A stretch of DNA of 40,673 nucleotides, taken from contig JAFSXU010000011.1 of assembly GCA_017443895.1 (NCBI GenBank), positions 1-40,673 of the forward strand, given 5' to 3'. Position numbers and translations under genes: made by a program. Source of the DNA: Clostridia bacterium (GTDB lineage: Bacteria > Bacillota > Clostridia > UBA1381). The notes beneath the pieces are model-generated. The model searched no databases. It was not told the DNA's origin and saw only the letters and a list, made by a program, of their open reading frames with translations. Shown one piece after another: positions 1 to 7,607 of the stretch (its first letter is position 1; every line of letters starts with the position of its first letter).

Positions 1-688
1 ATCGGTGTATCGAAATTCCCGTATACTTTGCAAAAAGGCGTTTTAGCGTTGATGCGCTTGTTTTTGAATGCTTTGCAAGCTCATCTACCGAGATTTTGTC
101 TGAAATATTGCCGTTCATATATTCAACAGCCTTATAAAAGATTTTTGCCTCCTCCGTATCCTCGGTTTTTGAAGTATTCTTGGTTCCCCACAAGGATAAA
201 AGGAGCAACTCCACATATGATGCCACACTTTGAAGATAACCCGCTTCTTTTGCCAAGGGGATAAGATATTTAAACTCCACAGGCACATCATCAAGTTCTT
301 TTCCGCTATGTGCATTTCTCATAAACTCAAGAAGCTCCAAAACTATTTTCTTTTCTTTCTTTGAAAGCTGCAAAACCTTGTCCTCAAAGAAATTCAATAA
401 AGCACCCTTCGCAGAAAAGGTGAAAATGAAAACATTTGCTGCATTTTTATTGTCAAGCCAAAGCCTATGAAATTCCATAGGCTTGTGAAAAATCATTTCG
501 CCCTGCGTGAGGTTATAAATACGCCCATCGCCACTTGCAAAAATATTGCCGTCTATTACATATACACACTCCCAAAAATCATGCGACTCACCGTCAAAAT
601 ACCAGTCTTTTGGAAATTTATTTTCAAAAATCGAATAAAATGCATTTATCTCTATCTGTTTTTCAAGTTCAACTCTTTCCCATGCCAC
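1..688 (-). CDS. AraC-family transcriptional regulator (C-terminal end cut off by window edge)
   Basis: Reading leftward, about 229 residues are visible with no stop before the window edge. The N-terminal part is cupin-like: a segment ECVYVIDGNIF is followed by a glycine-containing turn and then GEMIFHKPMEFH, the usual ligand-sensing fold of AraC proteins. The last visible 40 residues contain a helix-turn-helix with core SVDELAKHSKTSASTLKRLF, the first of the two HTH units of the family; the second HTH would lie outside the window. I start at a GTG at 688 because a GGAGG sits 8 bases upstream (697-701); an in-frame ATG at 703 would place this Shine-Dalgarno sequence inside the gene. The gene diverges from the HexNAc operon and shares its control region, so it is a plausible local regulator of that operon. 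That role is inferred from position only. The effector is unknown. Confidence 0.85.
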   Translation of the reverse strand, partial: MAWERVELEKQIEINAFYSIFENKFPKDWYFDGESHDFWECVYVIDGNIFASGDGRIYNLTQGEMIFHKPMEFHRLWLDNKNAANVFIFTFSAKGALLNFFEDKVLQLSKKEKKIVLELLEFMRNAHSGKELDDVPVEFKYLIPLAKEAGYLQSVASYVELLLLSLWGTKNTSKTEDTEEAKIFYKAVEYMNGNISDKISVDELAKHSKTSASTLKRLFAKYTGISIHR

Positions 689-714
689 ACATACCACCTC
701 CATTTTGACCCAAA

Positions 715-743
715 AGTATATGAAACTGAGCTTTTTGTGTATT
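715..743 (-). promoter_or_regulatory. Possible promoter of the AraC-type gene
   Basis: On the minus strand TATACT (715-720) is a fair -10 box, with AATACA (738-743) 17 bases upstream as a weak -35. Transcription would start near 708, shortly before the GGAGG at 697-701. The -35 overlaps the -35 of the divergent operon (742-747), so the two promoters would compete for polymerase. The weak -35 keeps confidence low. Confidence 0.3.
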
Positions 744-769
744 GATATTTACATTTTTCTTGGTATAAT
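742..769 (+). promoter_or_regulatory. Promoter of the HexNAc utilisation operon
   Basis: TTGATA (742-747), a 16-base spacer and a perfect TATAAT (764-769) make a near-consensus housekeeping promoter. The predicted start is near 776, leaving a leader of about 32 bases with AAAGGA at 794-799, 8 bases before the ATG at 808. Confidence 0.8.
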
Positions 770-793
770 AATACTACAACCAAAACAAAATGT
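751..793. promoter_or_regulatory. Dyad operator candidate over the -10 box and start site
   Basis: ACATTTT (751-757) is mirrored by AAAATGT (787-793), and inside it TTGGT (760-764) by ACCAA (779-783). Both pairs centre on about 771.5-772, so the dyad brackets the -10 box and start site of the operon promoter. A protein bound here would block transcription. The left half, TTGGTATA, resembles a half-site of the GntR-type NagR/DasR operators, but the right half is displaced, so the cognate regulator is uncertain. In RNA the right arm alone would be transcribed, which argues for a DNA site rather than a hairpin. Confidence 0.5.
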
Positions 794-807
794 AAAGGAT
801 TATTTTT

Positions 808-1881
808 ATGAATTTTGATTTAAATGATATTCTCTCCAAATTCAAAATAGACTCTGTAATAAAACCATATGGCAATGGGCACATCAACGATACATATTGT
901 GTGGAACCGCATAAATATATTTTGCAGAGGATAAATACAAGTATATTTAAAAATCCTGATAAGCTCATGCAAAACATTGAAAATGTAACAGCATTTTTGA
1001 AAAAGCAGATAGTTGCCGACCACGGTAATCCTGACCTTGAAACACTTACAATTATAAAAACAGTTGACGGAAACAACTACTATGAGGCTGATAAAAATAA
1101 TGTTTTCAGACTTTATAAGTTTATCTCCGGCACTAAAACCATAGAAGACGGAGCAACTGAAAATGATATGTACAACGCCGGAAAGGGTTTTGGTAAATTC
1201 ACTAAAATGCTCGACCGTTTCCCTATTGAAAAGCTCAATGAAACGATAAAGGATTTTCACAATACGCCAAAACGGGTGCTTGCATTAAAGAAAGCTATTG
1301 AAACGGACACTGTGGGGCGTAAAAAATATGTGAAAAAAGAAATTGATTTTGCACTCCGTAATGCCCATTTTGCAGACAAGGTAACAGGCGCACTTAAAGC
1401 CTCCAAAATACCGTTACGGGTTACGCATAACGATACAAAAATAAATAATATACTCTTTGATGAAAAAAGCAGTGAACCAACCTGCGTTATTGATCTTGAC
1501 ACGGTAATGCCCGGAAGTATGCTATACGATTTCGGTGACGCTTTAAGAATAGGCGCATCAACGGCATCGGAGGATGAAACAGATTTAAAAAAGGTGCATT
1601 TTGACGAGAATATTTTTAAAGCATTTGCAAAGGGATATATAAATCAAGTAAAGGATGTAATAACCGAAACTGAAGCATCGCTCCTTGCATTTTCGGCAAA
1701 GCTTATGACATATGAATGTGGCATACGCTTTTTGACCGACTACTTAAACGGCGATAAATATTTTAAAATACATAAAGAAAATCATAATTTAGACAGAGCA
1801 CGAAATCAATTTAAGCTTGTAGAGGAAATATCAAAGAAGGAAGACATGTTAAATGACATTATAAAGGATCTGATAGAATGA
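808..1881 (+). CDS. nahK: N-acetylhexosamine 1-kinase-like phosphotransferase (NahK/APH fold)
   Basis: This 357-residue protein has the aminoglycoside phosphotransferase/homoserine kinase fold in the version used by NahK, which phosphorylates GlcNAc or GalNAc at the anomeric position. Visible marks are an N-terminal nucleotide-binding region (GNGHINDTY, then YILQRIN), the catalytic-loop motif THNDTKINNILF with the probable catalytic base Asp209, and the metal-binding region VIDLDTV followed by YDFGDALR. Its length matches known NahK proteins (about 355-360). It is first in the operon, and its stop overlaps the next start as ATGA (1878-1881), so the two are translationally coupled. The amino-sugar genes downstream support HexNAc as substrate over other sugars, although exact specificity (GlcNAc, GalNAc or both) cannot be read from sequence. 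The product, HexNAc-1-phosphate, suits the nucleotidyltransferase at the end of the operon. Confidence 0.85.
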   Translation: MNFDLNDILSKFKIDSVIKPYGNGHINDTYCVEPHKYILQRINTSIFKNPDKLMQNIENVTAFLKKQIVADHGNPDLETLTIIKTVDGNNYYEADKNNVFRLYKFISGTKTIEDGATENDMYNAGKGFGKFTKMLDRFPIEKLNETIKDFHNTPKRVLALKKAIETDTVGRKKYVKKEIDFALRNAHFADKVTGALKASKIPLRVTHNDTKINNILFDEKSSEPTCVIDLDTVMPGSMLYDFGDALRIGASTASEDETDLKKVHFDENIFKAFAKGYINQVKDVITETEASLLAFSAKLMTYECGIRFLTDYLNGDKYFKIHKENHNLDRARNQFKLVEEISKKEDMLNDIIKDLIE

Positions 1882-3470
1882 GAATTATTACATGCGACAC
1901 ATATGAGGAGTTATCAAAAAAAGCGGCAAAAATTGTTGCGTCACAGATAACCCTAAAGCCTGACAGTGTTTTGGGACTTGCCACAGGCTCAACACCTGTA
2001 GGTATGTACAGTGCTCTTGCAAAACTGTGCAAGCGTGGTGAGTTGGATTTTTCCGAAGTGAAAACCTTTAATTTAGATGAATACTATCCCATAAGCAAAG
2101 CTAACAAACAAAGCTATGATTATTTTATGCGGAAAAATTTATTTTCAAAAATCAATATAAAAAATGAAAATGTCCATATTCCAAATGGTGAAACAACCGA
2201 TCCGAAAAAAGAATGTGAGGACTACGAAAAACAAATAAAGGCAAGCGGAGGTATTGATCTGCAGGTCCTTGGAATAGGTCAAAACGGACATATTGGGTTT
2301 AACGAGCCTGATGCGAGCCTTAACTCATACACACACCTTGCAAATCTTAGTGAAAATACAATTTCGGCAAATTCAAGATTTTTTGATACACCGTCCGAAG
2401 TACCAAAGCAAGCAATGACTATGGGAATATCCACAATATTGAATGCAAAAAAAATCATACTGCTTGCAAGCGGTGCGAATAAGAGAAGGGTTGTGTCGGA
2501 GCTTATAAACGGAGGAATAAACACGAGTATCCCTGCAACAATGCTAAAGACTCACCCCGATGTCACCTTAATTTGCGACAAGGATGCATACATCGGTGCA
2601 AAGCTTGGCATAGACATAGGCGGAACAAATATTAAAGTGGCGGTTATTGACTCGGATAAGGTAGTTTACAAATGCCATTTTAAAACCGGTGCCACAGAAG
2701 AAAAGATTTTGTCAAGTCTTATAGAAAAAATTAAAAGCATAAATGCATCCTTTAATATTACAACCGTCGGGATAGGAACACCGGGAATAATAAAAAACGG
2801 AAAAGTTACATCTGCAAATCTTCCGTTTTCAGATACACCCTTACAGAGTATAATTGCAAAAGAAACAGGGCTTTGCACGACGGTGGATAACGACGCAAAC
2901 TGTGCAGCTTTGGGAGAGGTCGTTTTCGGGAATACCAAGGACTGTGAAAATATCGTTTTGGTAACACTTGGCACAGGTATTGGCGGCGGAATTATTATGC
3001 ACAGGCAAATACTCCACTCAAACAACAACATGGGCGAAATAGGACATTTTGTTATTCAGGCAGAAAACGGGCGTCCATGTAAGTGCGGTCAGCATGGGTG
3101 CTGGGAGCAATACTGTTCAATGACAGCGTTTATAAAAGATGCAAAGCAATTAGCCTTAGAAAACCCCGACAGTATCCTGTTTGGAATGATAAAAAATGAT
3201 AAGCTCTCAGGCAAAGATATTTTTAAAGCTATTGATTGTGGCTGTGAGGTTGCACAAAAGGTATTTGACCGCTATGTACGCTATCTTGCCCTCGGAATAA
3301 ACAGCCTTGTAAATATTTTCGGACCTGATGCGGTTGTTTTGGCAGGCGGTGTTACAGAGCAAGGCGACAAGCTGTTAAACCCGTTAAAACGGCTTATAAA
3401 AAATGATATTCGCATTGAAATATCAGATCTTCAAAATGATGCAGGAGCATTGGGAGCGGCTATGCTATGA
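1878..3470 (+). CDS. nagB: Fusion: glucosamine-6-phosphate deaminase (NagB) + ROK-family sugar kinase
   Basis: One uninterrupted 530-residue frame joins two normally separate enzymes. Residues 1 to about 238 are NagB, which turns glucosamine-6-phosphate into fructose-6-phosphate and ammonia: phosphate loop LATGSTPVGMY (34-44), FNLDEYY with Asp67/Glu68, and GIGQNGHIGFNEP with catalytic His138. From about residue 242 a full ROK kinase follows: ATP-binding GIDIGGTNIK (244-253), catalytic Asp339 in VDNDAN, LGTGIGGG, and a zinc-binding set with GEIGH (His390) and CKCGQHGC (Cys401, 403, 408). The join has almost no linker. No catalytic residue appears lost in either half, so I expect both activities. 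A ROK kinase beside NagA and NagB most likely makes GlcNAc-6-phosphate from imported GlcNAc (NagK type); ManNAc or glucosamine are alternatives. The stop overlaps the nagA start by 4 bases. Confidence 0.93.
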   Translation: MRIITCDTYEELSKKAAKIVASQITLKPDSVLGLATGSTPVGMYSALAKLCKRGELDFSEVKTFNLDEYYPISKANKQSYDYFMRKNLFSKINIKNENVHIPNGETTDPKKECEDYEKQIKASGGIDLQVLGIGQNGHIGFNEPDASLNSYTHLANLSENTISANSRFFDTPSEVPKQAMTMGISTILNAKKIILLASGANKRRVVSELINGGINTSIPATMLKTHPDVTLICDKDAYIGAKLGIDIGGTNIKVAVIDSDKVVYKCHFKTGATEEKILSSLIEKIKSINASFNITTVGIGTPGIIKNGKVTSANLPFSDTPLQSIIAKETGLCTTVDNDANCAALGEVVFGNTKDCENIVLVTLGTGIGGGIIMHRQILHSNNNMGEIGHFVIQAENGRPCKCGQHGCWEQYCSMTAFIKDAKQLALENPDSILFGMIKNDKLSGKDIFKAIDCGCEVAQKVFDRYVRYLALGINSLVNIFGPDAVVLAGGVTEQGDKLLNPLKRLIKNDIRIEISDLQNDAGALGAAML

Positions 3471-4507
3471 TTTACAAAAATGCTAAAATAAACGGTGAAA
3501 TCAAGGATATACGAATTGAAAACGGCGTATTTACCGAAATAGGTAAGATAAACGAAAACGGGATTGATCTTGAAGGTCAGACACTAATTCCCGGTCTTAT
3601 TGACATTCATACCCACGGTGCTATGGGCGTTGACACAATGGACGGCAAGGATATTGAAAAAATATCTGAGTATCTTCTAAATAACGGTATAACCTCATGG
3701 CTCCCCACTACTATGACAGTGGATATGGCGGATATAAAGCGTGTAACGGATACAATTCCGGATACTAACGGCGCCAAAATTTTGGGCTATCATTTGGAGG
3801 GCCCGTATATATCAAAAAACCGCAAGGGTGCGCAAAATGAAAAATATATAAAAAATCCCGATATTGACGAATTTAAAAGTCTTAAAAATATAAAAATGGT
3901 TACTTTGGCGCCTGAGCTTTCGGGCAGTATGGAATTTATAAAGAACTGTGATGCGGTTGTATCAATAGGACATACCGACTGTGATTATGAAACTGCACTT
4001 ACTGCCATAAAAAACGGTGCAAAATGCCTTACACATACATTTAATGCAATGCCACCTCTTCATCACCGTGAACCCGGTTGTATCGGTGCGGCAATTGATG
4101 AAAATATCTATGTGCAGGTGATTTGTGACGGACTTCACATTCACAAAAGTGTAATTAAAATGCTATACCGTACCTTCGGAGCGGACAGAATGATTTTGAT
4201 AAGCGACAGTATGCGCTCAACAGGTCTTGGTGACGGCGAATATGAGTTTGGCGGACAGATGATAGATGTAAAAGGCGGTGTGGCAAAAACAAAAGACGGA
4301 GCATTAGCGGGAAGCACATCAAATCTTATGGATTGCGTAAAAAAAGCGATAGAGTTTGGCATACCTCTATACGATGCTATCAAAATGGCAAGCGAAACTC
4401 CCGCAAGGCTTTTAGGTCTGAAGAAGGGTAAAATTCAGGTTGGGTATGATGCGGATTTTGTGGTTTTGGACAGGGATTTTAATGTAGAATTTGCGGTTAA
4501 TTCCTAA
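3467..4507 (+). CDS. nagA: N-acetylglucosamine-6-phosphate deacetylase
   Basis: A 346-residue amidohydrolase-superfamily protein that removes acetate from GlcNAc-6-phosphate, giving the NagB substrate. Seen in order: the metal motif IDIHTHG (His48, His50), HLEGPYIS with its metal-ligand Glu, SIGHTDCDY, the substrate-binding THTFNAMPPLHHREPG, CDGLHIH, and the catalytic Asp in ILISDSM. It is somewhat shorter than typical NagA (about 380) but complete at both ends. The start is fixed by the ATGA overlap with the upstream fusion gene (3467-3470). With the fused NagB-ROK protein, only two polypeptides are needed to take GlcNAc to fructose-6-phosphate. Confidence 0.95.
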   Translation: MIYKNAKINGEIKDIRIENGVFTEIGKINENGIDLEGQTLIPGLIDIHTHGAMGVDTMDGKDIEKISEYLLNNGITSWLPTTMTVDMADIKRVTDTIPDTNGAKILGYHLEGPYISKNRKGAQNEKYIKNPDIDEFKSLKNIKMVTLAPELSGSMEFIKNCDAVVSIGHTDCDYETALTAIKNGAKCLTHTFNAMPPLHHREPGCIGAAIDENIYVQVICDGLHIHKSVIKMLYRTFGADRMILISDSMRSTGLGDGEYEFGGQMIDVKGGVAKTKDGALAGSTSNLMDCVKKAIEFGIPLYDAIKMASETPARLLGLKKGKIQVGYDADFVVLDRDFNVEFAVNS

Positions 4508-4543
4508 CGGATATAACATAAGAACACATAGGAAGGTTATCAG

Positions 4544-5386
4544 ATGAATACTCAAATAGTAGTTATGGCTGCCGGCATGGGAAGCCGTTTCGGAGGGCTC
4601 AAACAATTAGAGCCGTTTGGCAAAAACGGCGAAACACTACTCGACTTTTCATTGTATGATGCAAAAGAGGCCGGATTTGACAGTGTAGTTATTATTATAA
4701 AAAAAGAGATAGAAAATGAATTCAGAAATGTTTGCGGTAAGCGTCTTGAAAAGCTTATGAATGTCGAATATGCCTTTCAGGAAAAGGATATGCTTCCCGT
4801 TGGTTTTGATGTCCCCAAAGACAGAATAAAGCCTTGGGGTACAGGTCATGCGATTATTTGTGCCGAAAAGAAAATAACATCACCCTTTGCGGTCATAAAT
4901 GCCGATGACTATTACGGAAAAGAAGCATACAGGCTGATACATAAACAGCTTATTAAATCCGACGATATGTGTATGGTTGGGTATAAGCTCAGAAACACTT
5001 TGACCGAAAACGGAACTGTATGCCGTGGTGTTTGTGAAGCTAAAAACGGTTTTCTTAAAGCTATTACAGAGCATACCGATCTTGACATAAATACACCGCT
5101 ATCCCCCGATACTATCGTATCAATGAATTTGTGGGGGCTTACACCCGATATTATACCATTGCTGAAAAAAGAATTTGTTAAGTTTCTTGAAAATAATATT
5201 GATAATCCCAAGGCGGAATTTTATCTGCCCTCAGCAATAAACAATATTATGAACAGCGAAAATAAGCCGGTCCGAGTTTTAGAAACAAATGAACAATGGT
5301 ACGGAATTACATATAAGGAAGATACGGATTTTGTAAAACAGGCAATCAATAACTTTATAAAACACGGTAAATATAATAAATTTTAA
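4544..5386 (+). CDS. Sugar-1-phosphate nucleotidyltransferase (NTP transferase family)
   Basis: A 280-residue protein of the NTP-transferase (GT-A-like) fold. The N-terminal signature MAAGMGSRFGGLKQL (residues 8-22) binds the nucleotide. A region KPWGTGHAII and the metal motif VINADDYYG (Asp-Asp) follow, as in UTP- or dTTP-dependent sugar-1-phosphate nucleotidyltransferases. An AGGAAGG lies 7 bases before the ATG, and the gene is 36 bases after nagA, ahead of the operon terminator. The context suggests that it turns HexNAc-1-phosphate, made by the NahK-like kinase or by the GH94 phosphorylase of the facing cluster, into UDP- or another NDP-HexNAc. Family members with this N-terminus are poorly characterised, so the sugar and nucleotide are inferred. 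It lacks the C-terminal left-handed helix of GlmU. Confidence 0.85.
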   Translation: MNTQIVVMAAGMGSRFGGLKQLEPFGKNGETLLDFSLYDAKEAGFDSVVIIIKKEIENEFRNVCGKRLEKLMNVEYAFQEKDMLPVGFDVPKDRIKPWGTGHAIICAEKKITSPFAVINADDYYGKEAYRLIHKQLIKSDDMCMVGYKLRNTLTENGTVCRGVCEAKNGFLKAITEHTDLDINTPLSPDTIVSMNLWGLTPDIIPLLKKEFVKFLENNIDNPKAEFYLPSAINNIMNSENKPVRVLETNEQWYGITYKEDTDFVKQAINNFIKHGKYNKF

Positions 5387-5401
5387 TTATTCGCTAAATT
5401 T

Positions 5402-5447
5402 AAAGTGTCGTACACACCCAAACTAACGGTGTGTACGACACTTTTTT
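5402..5447. terminator. Bidirectional intrinsic terminator
   Basis: A perfect 17-bp inverted repeat (arms 5402-5418 and 5428-5444) with a 9-base loop is followed by a T-run on the plus strand (5442-5447). On the minus strand the stem is followed by TTTAAATTTAG, a weaker T-rich tail. It sits between the convergent ends of the HexNAc operon and the large leftward cluster, so it probably serves both. Confidence 0.88.
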
Positions 5448-5450
5448 GGC

Positions 5451-6188
5451 TTAATCATTAACATATCCGTACGGCAAAATCATACTTCCGCCAATCTCCA
5501 ATAAATAATCCCTTGATTTTAATATTTTTACTATATCAAATGATGTTTCGGGCTTTTGTTTGGTTCGCAATGCGCATAGGCCCTCCCAGTCGGGATCATG
5601 TGTATCTGAGCCACCTGTAACGATCAAATTATTTTCTTTTGCATACTTCGCCGCCAAAGCTACTCTTGAATTATGAGCCGGGTGCATATTATAAACCTCA
5701 ATGCCGTCTAAAAGAGAATGGTCAACCCTTACCATATTATCCCTGAAGGGATGTGCCTGAATAAGCAGAGTATTGTCATTTCGCATATCATGTGAAAACT
5801 GCTCCAGTCCACGCCATAAATAGTCATATGCTATTTCAAAAAAGCTCTCGTCAATTCCGAAAAACAGATAATCGTTATGGCTTCCACTAAAACGAAGCTC
5901 CGTACCGACAATTACCGTAACACCCAAATCCACACCTGCACTATATGCATCGTGAAAATCCTTTATGTATTTCTCAATAAATAAACGGCGCTCATTTTTA
6001 TCAGTCCTGTCTTTGATACAGTCATATGCAAAATGGTTGGTAATAACAATGCTGTCAAATCCCAAAGACGCATATGTTTTGATAAGCTCCTTTGCACCTA
6101 TCCGTCCGCACCAGCTTGCAGGACTTGTATGGGCGTGAAGCTCGGTTCTGTATTTGTATTTTTCAGGGTCAGCTATCATATTTGTCAT
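5451..6188 (-). CDS. PHP-domain metal-dependent phosphoesterase
   Basis: A 245-residue protein with all PHP metal-binding motifs: LHAHTSPAS (residues 17-25), VITNHF, GTELRFSG with the ligand Glu, QAHPF, and a C-terminal GGSDTHDPDW. PHP proteins are trinuclear-metal phosphoesterases, acting for example on histidinol phosphate or nucleotides. It is the last gene of the leftward cluster, 7 bases after the TIM-barrel gene, whose stop codon overlaps its GAGG ribosome-binding site, so it is cotranscribed. A small stand-alone PHP enzyme in a glycan operon could release phosphate from a sugar phosphate made by the GH94 enzyme, or remove a phosphate decoration from the glycan. Both are guesses. No signal peptide, so cytoplasmic. 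Confidence 0.88.
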   Translation of the reverse strand: MTNMIADPEKYKYRTELHAHTSPASWCGRIGAKELIKTYASLGFDSIVITNHFAYDCIKDRTDKNERRLFIEKYIKDFHDAYSAGVDLGVTVIVGTELRFSGSHNDYLFFGIDESFFEIAYDYLWRGLEQFSHDMRNDNTLLIQAHPFRDNMVRVDHSLLDGIEVYNMHPAHNSRVALAAKYAKENNLIVTGGSDTHDPDWEGLCALRTKQKPETSFDIVKILKSRDYLLEIGGSMILPYGYVND

Positions 6189-6195
6189 TTTAACC

Positions 6196-7551
6196 TCAAT
6201 TATCTATCAATCCACTCTCTATATCCCTTGTGCTTATCTCACCGTCGGTATTTAGCTTATTGTTTTCATATTTAAACACACGCAGTTTTCGTGCAGGCAA
6301 CTTGAAGCTTCCGTTTATTTTCTCGCCCTCACCGTCGGGCGTATATTCCTGTGCCTTTCCTGCTACTGTAACGGTATCGTCTGCATAGCCATAGTTTGCC
6401 GCAACAATGTATATATCTGTGTTTACGAACAAGCTGACTACCGTATTTTTGCCCTTTTGCGGTATTATTGCAGGTGCATCGCAGTCTATATAACACCATG
6501 TTCCAAACTCTGTAAGGCGTGTGTAGAGTGAAAGCCACTTTAACTGTCTTTCAAAATTCGGTTTGTCCGCCTCGGGTGAGCCTATACCTGTAGTTCCGTT
6601 TCTTACAACCGGGAACTGCATATAAGGTATTGAGTGCAGGTATCTTTCATCATCGTCATCAAGCTTGTAATTAAAATCAGGCACAACATACGGTCTGTAA
6701 AAACTTGTTCTTCTTCTCATAAAGTCAAGATCGGTTATACATTCACCAACCCAAAGATAGTCATAAACACGCATATCTGTGCGGATAGTATCTATGCCCT
6801 CTTTATGAACTTTTACAATACCTCCTCGGCGCTTTACCTCGCCGTATATAAGCGCAAGCAAATCTCCCATTGCTCCGTCATAGTCTGAATTTTCTTCAAA
6901 CGCAAGCACCTCGTCCTCTGCCACCTTTGCCTCGGGTAAATAGTGTGGCTCAATACACATATGATCAGCAGGTCTTGTATAGCCTGTGTCTATATAAACA
7001 CCGTCAAAATTAAACTCGTCAAGTATGCCTGTGTACTGCCTTAAAATTCTCTCACGCCAACCGGGACTTGCAGGCGAGCAATGTGCAAGCTCTCCGCACA
7101 AATCAGCTTCTCTGGGCAATGCCCATGCAGGATTAAAATCATTTGCTATAACTCTGTAGAAATTTGTTGATGTATACGGAAGTACCTTGATACCGTACTT
7201 ATGTGCAATATCTATAAACTCAGCGCATAATTTACCGTCATACGGACGGTACATTTTCTCTCCTAAATGCATCTCCCACTCGTTGGGGTCATCACCCTCT
7301 TTATGGTCTTTTCTCGATACCTTTTCCCAAAGCTGTATCATACCTATCCCGTTTTGGGCGAGATATTTTATAAACTCCTCGTCATTTTCGCTGAACCTGT
7401 CAGATTGCCAGACAAACTGCCCTTGGATATAGTCTGTTACAAGCTGCTTGCTCTTGCTTACCGTACCCGTTTTTTCTACAAGTCGTATATTTTGCAGTCT
7501 GCGGCGGTGATCCTCTACCGTATAGTTATACATTATATTCTTTTTACTCAT
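6196..7551 (-). CDS. Putative TIM-barrel glycoside hydrolase-like protein, family unassigned
   Basis: A 451-residue cytoplasmic protein (no signal peptide) that I cannot place in a numbered GH family. Its pattern is that of a (beta/alpha)8 glycosidase: NGIGMIQLWE, HKYGIKVLPYTSTNFY, a segment CSPASPGWRERIL, then FDGVYIDTGYTRPADH, where an Asp at the end of a strand resembles a catalytic nucleophile, and later YDYLWVGECITDLDFMRR with a candidate acidic partner. The C-terminal 80 residues look like a small beta-sandwich, as in GH27/GH36-like enzymes. The start has GAGAGG 8 bases upstream. It lies between the GH94 and PHP genes, so a cytoplasmic role on imported oligosaccharides or their phosphorylated products is likely but unproven. 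Confidence 0.85.
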   Translation of the reverse strand: MSKKNIMYNYTVEDHRRRLQNIRLVEKTGTVSKSKQLVTDYIQGQFVWQSDRFSENDEEFIKYLAQNGIGMIQLWEKVSRKDHKEGDDPNEWEMHLGEKMYRPYDGKLCAEFIDIAHKYGIKVLPYTSTNFYRVIANDFNPAWALPREADLCGELAHCSPASPGWRERILRQYTGILDEFNFDGVYIDTGYTRPADHMCIEPHYLPEAKVAEDEVLAFEENSDYDGAMGDLLALIYGEVKRRGGIVKVHKEGIDTIRTDMRVYDYLWVGECITDLDFMRRRTSFYRPYVVPDFNYKLDDDDERYLHSIPYMQFPVVRNGTTGIGSPEADKPNFERQLKWLSLYTRLTEFGTWCYIDCDAPAIIPQKGKNTVVSLFVNTDIYIVAANYGYADDTVTVAGKAQEYTPDGEGEKINGSFKLPARKLRVFKYENNKLNTDGEISTRDIESGLIDN

Positions 7552-7607
7552 ATTCTTATCCTCTCATTGTACGCATTTTACCAAAAACACTACCTGACAC
7601 ATCAGCA

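Noticed and set aside
467-745. Plus-strand open frame of 92 residues
   Set aside because: It lies opposite the AraC-type gene, which has a good start, ribosome-binding site and recognisable domains; the plus frame shows no domain.
5402-5447. The 17-bp inverted repeat as a recombination or attachment site
   Set aside because: Its position between convergent gene ends and the following T-run are fully explained by an intrinsic terminator.
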